From positions 1 to 27,963 of the forward strand of contig JAXEJQ010000102.1 in NCBI GenBank assembly GCA_034101475.1: 27,963 bases of DNA, in the 5' to 3' direction. Of this stretch, positions 1 to 6,826 are shown piece after piece. Numbering within the stretch: position 1 is the stretch's first letter; every line of letters starts with the position of its first letter. This DNA is from Limivivens sp034101475 (GTDB lineage: Bacteria; Bacillota; Clostridia; Lachnospirales; Lachnospiraceae). The translations under genes were made by a program, and so were the position numbers. The notes beneath the pieces are model-generated. The model had not been told where the DNA came from, ran no database searches, and saw only the letters and a list, made by a program, of their open reading frames with translations.

Positions 1-1
1 T

Positions 2-1195
2 AAAGATACAGGAATTGAAGGCGGAGGAAAGCTGTTTACCGTTGGATGCTCCGTAAATTCTGATTTCAAGGATCTGGATGAGATGACCTATATTGGCTTT
101 GATGAGGAGGAAGTGCTGAATTACTATGCAACAAAGCCCACCGATTATCAGGCATATGTTTCTGACCCGGCAGTGAAGGAAGAGTACGATTCTCTTTGGA
201 AGACTGTAGATGATGTAATTGGAAGCATTCGGATTCTTTCCGCAGAGCCGGAGGATTCTGAATACAATGAAACGGGAAGCATCGATGCCGTTGATAATAC
301 TTCCAAAACCGCCTCTTCTGATCTGTATGTAATTGCAGGAAACAGCCAGTTTTCTTTTGAGTGTGTAAAAGACTGGTATACCTATGAACAGGGTGATTCT
401 GTTGTTGCACAAAAAACAGAAGACTCTGAAGTGCCATACTATTCTATTTGTCCGGTTACCCTTGAAGGAACGCCGGGAGAAGAAATTGTTAAAACAATCG
501 GCCAATACAGAGAGTTCTATAAAGAGCGAATTGCAAATAATCCGGAATTGATAACCTATGAGGTGAAAGGAACAGACAGAAAGATTGCCGGTACCAGTAT
601 TCATGTCAGCAGCAAGGATGGTATGGATCTTGTTACGCATCTGATTCTAATTGAAGAATTAGACGGCATCTATTATGAATACAGATGTGCTTATGTGAAT
701 CAGACTTATACTGAGGGGGCATATGAGGATGAAACAACGTACTTTCATTTTTTGCATGCAATTGAAACAATGAAAAGGAAAGAAGCGTATTCCTCACAAG
801 GATTATCGCAAATCCAGCCTCCGCAAGAGGGGGAATTGCTGGTGAAGGCTCTTTCAGATCAACACATGGAGTACATTGAAGAAGACTATCCGGTCAAAAT
901 TGAAATACGAATTGACAGAGGTGGAGATCTGAGCGAAGCGACGATAAAGGATAAAGAAATAATACGTGAGCTGGTGGATGCATTTTCCAAAATTCGGATT
1001 GGAAAACAAACCTGGGAAGTTGTGACGGATAATTATAATAATGTTGTTTTTACTTTTTCGGATGGTACCGAAGTGATCGTTTCCCTGAATCTGAAAAATT
1101 TGGAGCTGCCCATTGATCATAGCTACCAATATTATGAACTGGATGAGTTCGGTGAATTCTGGAATAAAATGGTTGCATTGACATCTGATAAATAG
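2..1195 (+). CDS. Hypothetical protein, 5' end outside window
   Basis: The reading frame is open from base 2 and ends at TAG 1193-1195, so this is the C-terminal part (about 397 residues) of a longer protein; the ATG at 83 is probably internal. I do not recognise the family. The visible part has an acidic, Ser/Thr-rich linker (around residues 75-105 of the fragment) and then two apparently beta-rich segments. The first is rich in Tyr and Phe and contains a conserved-looking SFECVKDWYTYEQGD stretch. The second, at the C-terminus, has alternating hydrophobic and charged residues. No membrane segment is visible in this part. An extracellular or lipoprotein sensor-like protein is possible, but that is a guess, because any signal peptide would lie upstream. 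By eye it is more AT-rich than the genes from 2126 onward. It converges with the HTH gene at 1306. Confidence 0.7.
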   Translation, partial: KDTGIEGGGKLFTVGCSVNSDFKDLDEMTYIGFDEEEVLNYYATKPTDYQAYVSDPAVKEEYDSLWKTVDDVIGSIRILSAEPEDSEYNETGSIDAVDNTSKTASSDLYVIAGNSQFSFECVKDWYTYEQGDSVVAQKTEDSEVPYYSICPVTLEGTPGEEIVKTIGQYREFYKERIANNPELITYEVKGTDRKIAGTSIHVSSKDGMDLVTHLILIEELDGIYYEYRCAYVNQTYTEGAYEDETTYFHFLHAIETMKRKEAYSSQGLSQIQPPQEGELLVKALSDQHMEYIEEDYPVKIEIRIDRGGDLSEATIKDKEIIRELVDAFSKIRIGKQTWEVVTDNYNNVVFTFSDGTEVIVSLNLKNLELPIDHSYQYYELDEFGEFWNKMVALTSDK

Positions 1196-1254
1196 AATGT
1201 TTTCAGATGTCAATTCAATTACCGTTTTCCTCCTTAAACCAGCGAGAAAAGCGT

Positions 1255-1274
1255 ACAGAGAGATGTTTCTCTGT
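1255..1274. terminator. Weak hairpin between convergent genes
   Basis: ACAGAGA (1255-1261) pairs with TCTCTGT (1268-1274) across a 6-base loop. It lies between the convergent hypothetical gene and HTH gene. The U-tracts are poor: none on the plus side and only ACGCTTTT on the minus side. Terminator function is therefore tentative. Confidence 0.3.
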
Positions 1275-1305
1275 GCAATCTATCTATACGACAAACTCAA
1301 GTTTT

Positions 1306-1635
1306 TCAAATAGATCTATCTGAATCTGCCAAATTTGTCTCATTAAATAATTTTTGATACCGATAATACGTAGCCCGGCTGATCTGCATTGCATTCATAA
1401 TTTCATTTCTGTCTGCACCGGCAGCTTTCAGAGTCAGAAATTCCGAGAAATTCGCGATCCACTTATCATCGGCAGCCTTGCGTCCGGCACCTCGGGGATT
1501 GTCACCTTTCAGTCTGAGAATTTCCTTATTTTGTTCCTGAATATACAGCCGCAGCTGTTCATTTTCCTTTTCCAGTCGGCGGACCCGTTCCTGAAGCTGT
1601 GTATTCGTCATTGCGGATAAATTTTCCGGATTCAT
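1306..1635 (-). CDS. Small coiled-coil / helix-turn-helix DNA-binding protein
   Basis: This is a 109-residue protein. Residues 10-45 are strongly charged and heptad-like (QERVRRLEKENEQLRLYI), as in a dimerising coiled coil. A basic, glycine-rich hinge (NPRGAGRKAADDKW, about 45-60) follows. Residues 60-100 resemble the resolvase/Hin-type HTH: a helix ending AAGADRNEIMNAM, a turn, then the recognition-like helix ISRATYYRYQKLF. No recombinase catalytic domain is present. The start at 1635 has AAGGAG about 9 bases upstream. Upstream of this start lie iterons and a dyad that could be its operator. It is divergent from the recombinase/MATE pair. It may be a stand-alone regulator or a DNA-architecture protein; which one is inference. 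Confidence 0.75.
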   Translation of the reverse strand: MNPENLSAMTNTQLQERVRRLEKENEQLRLYIQEQNKEILRLKGDNPRGAGRKAADDKWIANFSEFLTLKAAGADRNEIMNAMQISRATYYRYQKLFNETNLADSDRSI

Positions 1636-1700
1636 TTGTCAGTTCTCCTTTTTAACCTTTCTTACGTCCGGCATTTTCGATTCATTGTTTGAGAATAAAA

Positions 1701-1745
1701 GTTCTCTTATTTGTTCTCTTATTTGTTCTCTTATTTGTTATTTGT
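1701..1745. repeat. Three perfect 12-bp direct repeats (iterons)
   Basis: GTTCTCTTATTT occurs three times head to tail at 1701-1712, 1713-1724 and 1725-1736, followed by a partial GTTATTTGT. The heptamer TATTTGT recurs at 1708, 1720, 1732 and 1739. The array lies 65-110 bp upstream of the HTH gene start, where an autoregulatory operator would be expected. Just before it, GAGAA and TTCTC form a small inverted repeat (1691-1706). Confidence 0.85.
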
Positions 1746-1811
1746 CATTTGTCTCTTGGCCCATTTGTATTATGAATTGCCCCGTAAATGAACGAAAATA
1801 GCTGTTTGATT

Positions 1812-1835
1812 GTCTCTGTAATTAATTATTGAGAC
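1812..1835. promoter_or_regulatory. 24-bp imperfect inverted repeat, possible operator
   Basis: The left arm GTCTCTGTAATT and right arm AATTATTGAGAC are reverse complements at 10 of 12 positions, centred on TAATTAATTA. The dyad is in the middle of the 490-bp gene-free stretch between the divergent HTH and recombinase genes. It is suitable as a dimer binding site; its function is unknown. Confidence 0.5.
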
Positions 1836-1928
1836 TTCAGATGCTTATTGGATATTGCATTTTTTATTTTATCACATTTGCATTCCAAACGCCATTTCAT
1901 CTTCTTTTTTTGTCGTTTCTCGTATAGA

Positions 1929-1957
1929 TTGACAGAATTCTTCGAAAATGATACTCT
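1929..1957 (+). promoter_or_regulatory. Candidate promoter for recombinase/MATE
   Basis: A perfect TTGACA (1929-1934) is followed, after a 17-bp spacer, by TACTCT (1952-1957), which is preceded by an extended -10 TGn. The -10 hexamer is weak. It coincides with the first unit of the tandem repeat array, so a protein bound to the repeats would be expected to block or tune this promoter. Transcription would carry the whole array in a leader of about 160 nt. Confidence 0.35.
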
Positions 1958-2064
1958 TAGATGGTACTTACTGATAGATGGTATTTGTTTTTAGATGACA
2001 CTTACTTTTGACAGTATTTGTTTTTAGACAGCACTTACTTTTGACAGTATTTGTTTTTAGATCA
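1952..2064. repeat. Tandem array of 16/17-bp repeats upstream of recombinase
   Basis: Seven imperfect units start near 1952, 1965, 1982, 1999, 2015, 2032 and 2048. Two alternating types occur, (T/C)ACTTACTTTTGACAG-like and TATTTGTTTTTAGA-like, giving a near-perfect 33-bp composite unit twice (1999-2031 and 2032-2064). The TATTTGT core is identical to the heptamer of the iterons at 1708-1745. The array ends about 60 bp before the recombinase start. There are no spacers, so it is not a CRISPR. The units are direct repeats rather than inverted arms, unlike a typical Xer core site. Confidence 0.85.
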
Positions 2065-2125
2065 TGCACTCGCAGATTGGGTGTACATTCAGTGAAAAGA
2101 ATTTTTAACAGGAAGGCGATAAAAC

Positions 2126-3190
2126 ATGGCTGGCAAAACAACCTTTCATGAGCAGACAGACATTGACTTAACTTTAAAACTCCGGGAAATTCTGAAGACA
2201 CTCCCGCCCTTCGCCCGGGACTTTTTCCGTGCAATTGAACCGACCACTACGTCCAGAACCCGTATTTCCTACGGCTATGACATCCGGGTCTTTTTCCAGT
2301 TCCTTCTGGATGAAAATCCTGCTTTTCAGAACTGTACCATGGCGGACATCAAGGTGGAGGTGCTGGATCAGATTACGGCATTGGACATCGAAGAATATAT
2401 GGAATATCTGAAGGTTTACCGTGGAACAGATGAAAAGGTGAACACCAACGGTGAACGGGGAATCAAACGAAAGCTTTCTGCTCTGCGAAGCTTTTATGCC
2501 TATTACTACAAGCGGGAAATGATCCACAGCAATCCCATGGTACTCATTGATATGCCGAAGATCCATGAAAAGAATATTATCCGGCTGGATTCCGGAGAGG
2601 TAGCTGCCATGCTGGATTACATCGAACACTGCGGTGAATCGCTGACCGGCCAGCAGAAAGTCTATTATGAAAAGACCAGGGAACGGGACCTGGCCCTGAT
2701 CACTCTGCTGCTTGGAACCGGTATCCGTGTCTCGGAGTGTGTGGGACTGGATGTGGAGGATGTGGATTTCCGGAATAACGGAATCAAGGTCACCCGAAAA
2801 GGCGGTAATGAAATGGTTGTTTATTTCGGAGAAGAGGTCGAAAAAGCGCTGAAACGGTATCTGGAGGTGCGGGAAGGCATTACTCCGGTGGACGGTCATG
2901 AACACGCCCTCTTCTACTCTACGCAGCGAAAAAGGATTGGCGTTCAGGCAGTGGAAAATCTGGTAAAAAAATATGCGCGCCAGATTACCACCACAAAAAA
3001 AATCACTCCGCACAAGCTTCGCAGCACCTACGGAACTGCACTGTACCAGGAAACCGGAGATATCTACCTGGTTGCGGATGTTCTGGGCCATAAGGATGTC
3101 AATACGACCAGAAAACACTATGCGGCCATGGATGAGGAACGCCGGCGGAAAGCCGCCTCTGCCGTACAGTTGAGAGAACAGCATTCATGA
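2126..3190 (+). CDS. Tyrosine recombinase (XerC/XerD-like)
   Basis: This 354-residue site-specific recombinase of the lambda-integrase family cuts and rejoins DNA through a 3'-phosphotyrosine. Residues 30-140 form the SAM-like core-binding domain (RISYGYDIRVFFQFL, KRKLSALRSFYAYYYKRE). The catalytic domain shows the full set: R201 (GTGIRVSE), K225 (VTRKGG), H296-x-x-R299 (TPHKLRS), H322 (LGHKD) and Y332 (RKHYA). The start at 2126 follows AGGAAGG. The stop overlaps the MATE start in ATGA, implying translational coupling. The length is slightly above the roughly 300 residues of XerC/XerD. It could be a chromosomal Xer-type enzyme or an integrase left behind; no attachment site or other phage/ICE gene is seen. 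The tandem array upstream may be its target or its control region. Confidence 0.92.
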   Translation: MAGKTTFHEQTDIDLTLKLREILKTLPPFARDFFRAIEPTTTSRTRISYGYDIRVFFQFLLDENPAFQNCTMADIKVEVLDQITALDIEEYMEYLKVYRGTDEKVNTNGERGIKRKLSALRSFYAYYYKREMIHSNPMVLIDMPKIHEKNIIRLDSGEVAAMLDYIEHCGESLTGQQKVYYEKTRERDLALITLLLGTGIRVSECVGLDVEDVDFRNNGIKVTRKGGNEMVVYFGEEVEKALKRYLEVREGITPVDGHEHALFYSTQRKRIGVQAVENLVKKYARQITTTKKITPHKLRSTYGTALYQETGDIYLVADVLGHKDVNTTRKHYAAMDEERRRKAASAVQLREQHS

Positions 3191-4584
3191 AAAGGTTACA
3201 GATAATTTATCAGGAAAATTCTGCCATGCTGAGAGCGATTTACATTCTGGCATGGCCTTCCATTGTGGAGCAGATTCTGCAGACAGTTGTCCAATACGTG
3301 GACTTTGCCATGGTTGGCCGCATCGGTGCTTCCGCTTCTGCCACAGTGGGTCTTACCACCAGCGTCACCTGGCTGATCAATGCTCCCATGTTTGCCGTCG
3401 GGATCGGCCTGCTGGCCAATATTTCCAGATCCCTGGGAGCGGGAAATGCCGATGAGGCCAGAAAAACCGGCATCCAGGCTGTCTTTCTCACCCTGATCCT
3501 GGGAATTCTGATCGGTACGATTATGCTGGCTGTCAGCCCCAGCCTTCCCCGGTGGCTCAACGCCGAACCGGTCATTCAGGAGGATGCCTCCCGTTACTTT
3601 GCCATTATCTGTGCTCCCATGCTGTTTCGCGCAGCCATTCTGCTCTTTGGCTCTGCTCTTCGTGGGAGCGGAGACACCAAAAGTCCCATGCTTGTCAATC
3701 TCTGCATGAATGCGGCTAATATACTCCTGAACTTTTTCCTGATCTATCCATCCCGGCGGATTTGCATCGGTTCTCTGGAGCTTTCCCTGTTCGGAGCAGA
3801 CATGGGAGTCACCGGAGCCGCGGCTGCCACTGCGGTTTCCTACTGCATTGGCGGCATTCTGATGATTGCAGCCTACCGGAAAAACAAGGTTCTGAGTCCC
3901 AGGGGCCTGCGCCTTCGAATGGACCGGAAAATCATGGGAAAATGCCTGCGGATCGGGATTCCCGTTGCACTGGAACGGATTATCACCTGCCTGGGATATG
4001 TCACCTTTACCTCTCTGGTTTCCAGGCTGGGGACCATCGATCTGGCGGCCCATTCCATCGCCCTGACTGCAGAAGAGGCCTTTTACCTGCCCGGATACGG
4101 AATGCAGGCGGCTGCCTCTACCCTGGCCGGAAATTCCTTAGGAGAGGGAAATCAACAGAAATTCCGGCAGGTAACCCGTCTGACCTGTTCGATTTCCGTT
4201 CTGATTATGACCTTCACCGGATTCATCCTCTTTCTCGTCCCCGGAGTGATGATGTCTATTTTCACTTCGGATTTACTGGTGATTCAGAAAGGCAGCACGA
4301 TTCTGCGTCTCGTATCTGTTTCGGAACCGCTGTTTGCCGCTGTGATCATTCTGGAAGGGATTTTCAACGGAATCGGTGATACAAAAGCCCCCTTCTACTG
4401 TTGCATCTTTTCCATGTGGGGTATCCGGATCATCGGAGCCTGTCTCTGCCTGTTTGTATTGCATACCGGACTGACCAGTATCTGGATCTGCATGATTGCA
4501 GACAATGTGACCCGGTTCTTTCTGCTGGCAGGCCGTTATCTCAAGGGTTCCTGGAAAAAACGATTCGCGGATACCGGTACCTGA
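3187..4584 (+). CDS. MATE family efflux transporter
   Basis: This 465-residue polytopic membrane protein shows about 12 hydrophobic segments in two homologous halves, as expected for MATE (NorM/DinF-type) Na+- or H+-coupled drug or metabolite exporters. The N-terminal PSIVEQILQTVVQYVDFAMV stretch and the internal LRGSGDTKSPMLVNLCMNAANI motif are typical. The second half repeats the pattern (VALERIITCLGY; FNGIGDTKAPFYCC). The start ATG lies inside the recombinase stop (4-bp overlap), so the two are probably co-translated. The substrate cannot be read from the sequence. It ends just before a strong hairpin. Confidence 0.93.
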   Translation: MKRLQIIYQENSAMLRAIYILAWPSIVEQILQTVVQYVDFAMVGRIGASASATVGLTTSVTWLINAPMFAVGIGLLANISRSLGAGNADEARKTGIQAVFLTLILGILIGTIMLAVSPSLPRWLNAEPVIQEDASRYFAIICAPMLFRAAILLFGSALRGSGDTKSPMLVNLCMNAANILLNFFLIYPSRRICIGSLELSLFGADMGVTGAAAATAVSYCIGGILMIAAYRKNKVLSPRGLRLRMDRKIMGKCLRIGIPVALERIITCLGYVTFTSLVSRLGTIDLAAHSIALTAEEAFYLPGYGMQAAASTLAGNSLGEGNQQKFRQVTRLTCSISVLIMTFTGFILFLVPGVMMSIFTSDLLVIQKGSTILRLVSVSEPLFAAVIILEGIFNGIGDTKAPFYCCIFSMWGIRIIGACLCLFVLHTGLTSIWICMIADNVTRFFLLAGRYLKGSWKKRFADTGT

Positions 4585-4607
4585 GGATCGATAAATGCAT
4601 ACAAAAA

Positions 4608-4654
4608 GCTGCCGGAATTTTCTGAAGTGTTTTGCTTCAGAAAATTCCGGCAGC
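4608..4654. terminator. Long perfect hairpin, likely bidirectional terminator
   Basis: A 20-bp perfect stem (4608-4627 with 4635-4654) encloses the loop TGTTTTG. It lies between the convergent MATE (+) and dtd (-) genes. On the minus strand the stem is followed by CTTTTTG-type Ts (complement of ACAAAAAGC), so it best fits termination of the dtd transcript. The plus side has only a broken T-tract. Confidence 0.8.
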
Positions 4655-4739
4655 CAAAGTTTTGAAAAAACAGAAGATCCTCAGATGGATCGCGTTCTGA
4701 CCATGAACCGAAAAACTGCTTCACAGCCGGTCTGACGGC

Positions 4740-5177
4740 CTACGATTCCAGAATAACCGTAAAAGGTCCGTCATTGCATAAACGCACCTTCATATCAGCG
4801 CCGAATTCCCCACACTGGACGTCCGGAACCGCTTTCCGACATTCCTGTATCACATATTCGTAAAGGGAACGGGCCTTCTGGGGCTCTCCGGCATTGACAA
4901 AGCTTGGACGGTTTCCCTTCCGGCAGTCTGCATAAAGAGTAAACTGAGAAATCAGAAGAAGGGAGCCTCCCACATCCGCCAGGGACAGGTTCGTTTTTCC
5001 GTTTTCATCCTCAAAAATCCGCAGCCCGGTCATCTTTTTTACCAGACGGTCCGCTTCCGCCTCCGTGTCCTCCTTCCCGACACCGATCAGCACCAGAAAG
5101 CCGCGGCCGATCTCTCCGATCACACAGCCGTCTACGGTCACAGATGCCTCTGTGACGCGCTGAATGACGAATTTCAT
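4740..5177 (-). CDS. dtd: D-aminoacyl-tRNA deacylase
   Basis: This 145-residue protein spans the full DTD length. DTD hydrolyses D-amino acids (and glycine) mischarged onto tRNA, as a cytoplasmic homodimer. The two family signatures are present: SQFTLYADCRKGNRPSF at residues 77-93 and the Gly-cisPro motif NDGPFTV at 135-141, which provides chiral selectivity. Its start ATG overlaps the TGA of the upstream cytidylate-kinase-like gene (ATGA), so the pair is translationally coupled. The stop TAG lies about 85 bp before the shared hairpin terminator. Confidence 0.97.
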   Translation of the reverse strand: MKFVIQRVTEASVTVDGCVIGEIGRGFLVLIGVGKEDTEAEADRLVKKMTGLRIFEDENGKTNLSLADVGGSLLLISQFTLYADCRKGNRPSFVNAGEPQKARSLYEYVIQECRKAVPDVQCGEFGADMKVRLCNDGPFTVILES

Positions 5178-5803
5178 GCTTTTCCCTCTTTCATATCCAC
5201 AAGATGCTTCAGCAGGTCTACCGTACCGTCTATGCCAAGATAACCGCTGTCAAGGCAGTAATTATAACTGGCTGCGTCTCCCCACTTTTTATTGGAGTAA
5301 TAATTATAGTAGCTGGCACGCTTTTTATCGGTCTTCACGATCAGATCCTTTGCCTTGGCGTCTGTCAGGCTGTACTTGGAAGCAATCCGGCGGATCTTCA
5401 CATCCATCTTCGCATTGATAAAGACGGACAGCAGATTCGGGTCCTCAGCCAGAGCATAATCCGCACAGCGGCCCACAATAATGCAGGGGCCCTCTTTTGC
5501 CAGCTCCTTGATGGAATTAAACTGTGCCAGGAAAATCTTATGATTAATGGGCATATCCGCAAAAGCGGCGGAAGTATAGCCCGTGGAATACGTATCCATT
5601 ACAAGAGAATACAAAAAGCTGCTGGTTGGCTTCTCATCATGATTCTCAAATAACTCCTGGCAGAGCCCGCTGTCCTTCGCTGCACGGTCAAGCAACTCCT
5701 TATCATAGCATTTCACTCCGAGCTTCTCCGCAAGCTTCATGCCGATCTCTTTTCCGCCGCTCCCGTACTGTCTTCCGATTGTAACGATTGTTTTGTATGC
5801 CAT
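5174..5803 (-). CDS. Cytidylate kinase-like family protein
   Basis: This protein of about 209 residues resembles the cytidylate-kinase-like (Cytidylate_kin2) family. The N-terminal IGRQYGSGGKEIG (residues 9-21) is a P-loop variant, IIVGRCADYAL is a conserved mid-protein segment, and the C-terminal TDKKRASYYNYYSNKKWGD contains the basic/aromatic lid-like region. Members are presumed nucleoside-phosphate kinases, but the substrate is unproven, and this is not the housekeeping Cmk. I place the start at ATG 5803, with AGGA 10 bases upstream; an in-frame GTG at 5812 sits almost on the AGGA. A consensus-like promoter lies upstream, and the gene overlaps dtd by 4 bp. Confidence 0.85.
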   Translation of the reverse strand: MAYKTIVTIGRQYGSGGKEIGMKLAEKLGVKCYDKELLDRAAKDSGLCQELFENHDEKPTSSFLYSLVMDTYSTGYTSAAFADMPINHKIFLAQFNSIKELAKEGPCIIVGRCADYALAEDPNLLSVFINAKMDVKIRRIASKYSLTDAKAKDLIVKTDKKRASYYNYYSNKKWGDAASYNYCLDSGYLGIDGTVDLLKHLVDMKEGKA

Positions 5804-5865
5804 ACGCAACACGTCCTTTCTGTCTTTCTTTTCTCAGAATCAATCAATTCCGCATCTATAGTTAC

Positions 5866-5894
5866 ATTATACAATATTTTTCAAAAAATGTATA
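5866..5894 (-). promoter_or_regulatory. Promoter of the kinase-like/dtd operon
   Basis: On the minus strand TATACA (complement of 5889-5894), a 17-bp spacer and a perfect TATAAT (complement of 5866-5871) lie about 60 bp upstream of the start codon. It sits just after the end of the RluA-family gene, so the dtd pair can be transcribed separately. Confidence 0.65.
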
Positions 5895-5908
5895 GTATTT
5901 TTAGCAAT

Positions 5909-6826
5909 TTAGTCAGAAGGAAGCTTTTGCAGCAATTCCTGGAAATATTCCGGCAATGGTGCCTCAAATTCCAGATAGGCACCTGTCGTCGGATGAAGAA
6001 AACCCAGGGTCATGGCATGAAGCGTCTGCCCCTGAAGGGAATAGGGACACTTTGCAGGTCCATACACCTCGTCTCCCAGAAGGGGATGATGAAGGCTGCT
6101 CATGTGGACCCGGATCTGGTGCGTGCGGCCGGTTTCCAGTACACACTCAATATACGTATACTGGCGAAAACGCTCCAGAACCCGGTAATGTGTGATGGCT
6201 TCTTTTCCGTTTTTTTCATTGATTGCCATCTTTTTCCGGTCTGTGGGATGACGTCCGATGGGAGCATGGACTGTCCCCTCCTCTTCCCGGATCACTCCGT
6301 GGACAATGGCACGATAGCGCCTGGTAATGGAATGCTCCTTCAGCTGCTCTGCAATGCACCGGTGAGCAGCATCTGTTTTGCACACCAGCAGAGAACCTGT
6401 GGTATCCCGGTCAATCCGGTGAACAATCCCCGGACGCAGAACCCCGTTGATTCCCGAAAGCTGATCCCTGCAGTGCCACATCAGCGCATTGACCAGCGTA
6501 CCGCTGTAATGGCCGGCCGCCGGATGTACCACCATGCCCTTGGGTTTATTCACCACCAGAAGCTCCTCATCCTCATAAAGGATATCCAGAGGAATATCCT
6601 CCGGAAGAATATCCGGCTCCTGAGCATCCGGAATCGTGACTGCCAGCTCTTCATCCCCTGTCAGCTTATAATTGGCCTTCACGGCCTTTCCATCCGCCAG
6701 AACAAGCGCATCCTTTAAAAGCTTCTGAAGATAAGAACGGGAAAGGTCCGGGAGCAGATCAGAAAGATATTTATCAATCCGCTGGCCCCTGGCCTCCGTT
6801 TCCGTTTCAAAAAATTCAGTTCTCAT
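5909..6826 (-). CDS. RluA/RluD-family pseudouridine synthase
   Basis: This 305-residue enzyme isomerises uridine to pseudouridine in RNA, probably 23S rRNA by analogy with RluD. An N-terminal S4 RNA-binding domain (about 12-60, RIDKYLSDLLPDLSRSYLQK) precedes the catalytic domain. The active-site motif is LRPGIVHRIDRDTTGSLL, with the catalytic Asp at 139, and RTHQIRVHMSSLHHPLLGDE is present near the C-terminus. I chose ATG 6826 because the S4 domain starts shortly after it; the frame is open further upstream, but that part only shadows lspA. The gene overlaps lspA by 11 bp and is the last gene of the ylm-type operon. The exact rRNA target cannot be told. Confidence 0.93.
   Translation of the reverse strand: MRTEFFETETEARGQRIDKYLSDLLPDLSRSYLQKLLKDALVLADGKAVKANYKLTGDEELAVTIPDAQEPDILPEDIPLDILYEDEELLVVNKPKGMVVHPAAGHYSGTLVNALMWHCRDQLSGINGVLRPGIVHRIDRDTTGSLLVCKTDAAHRCIAEQLKEHSITRRYRAIVHGVIREEEGTVHAPIGRHPTDRKKMAINEKNGKEAITHYRVLERFRQYTYIECVLETGRTHQIRVHMSSLHHPLLGDEVYGPAKCPYSLQGQTLHAMTLGFLHPTTGAYLEFEAPLPEYFQELLQKLPSD

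Noticed and set aside
1952..2064. CRISPR array
   Set aside because: Units are contiguous with no unique spacers, and no cas gene is present.
1636..2125. Chromosome dimer-resolution (dif) site or phage attachment site
   Set aside because: No dif-like inverted 11-bp arms with the Firmicutes consensus and no duplicated core sequence could be found.
1968..2234. Minus-strand 88-codon frame with KTNTVKSK-type repeats
   Set aside because: Its repeats simply translate the tandem DNA array; it runs into the recombinase gene antisense and has no ribosome binding site.
2174..3184. 336-codon minus-strand frame
   Set aside because: It is antisense to the recombinase, whose catalytic residues are all intact.
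5888..6718. 276-codon plus-strand frame
   Set aside because: It is entirely antisense to the clearly functional RluA-family gene and shows no recognisable domain.
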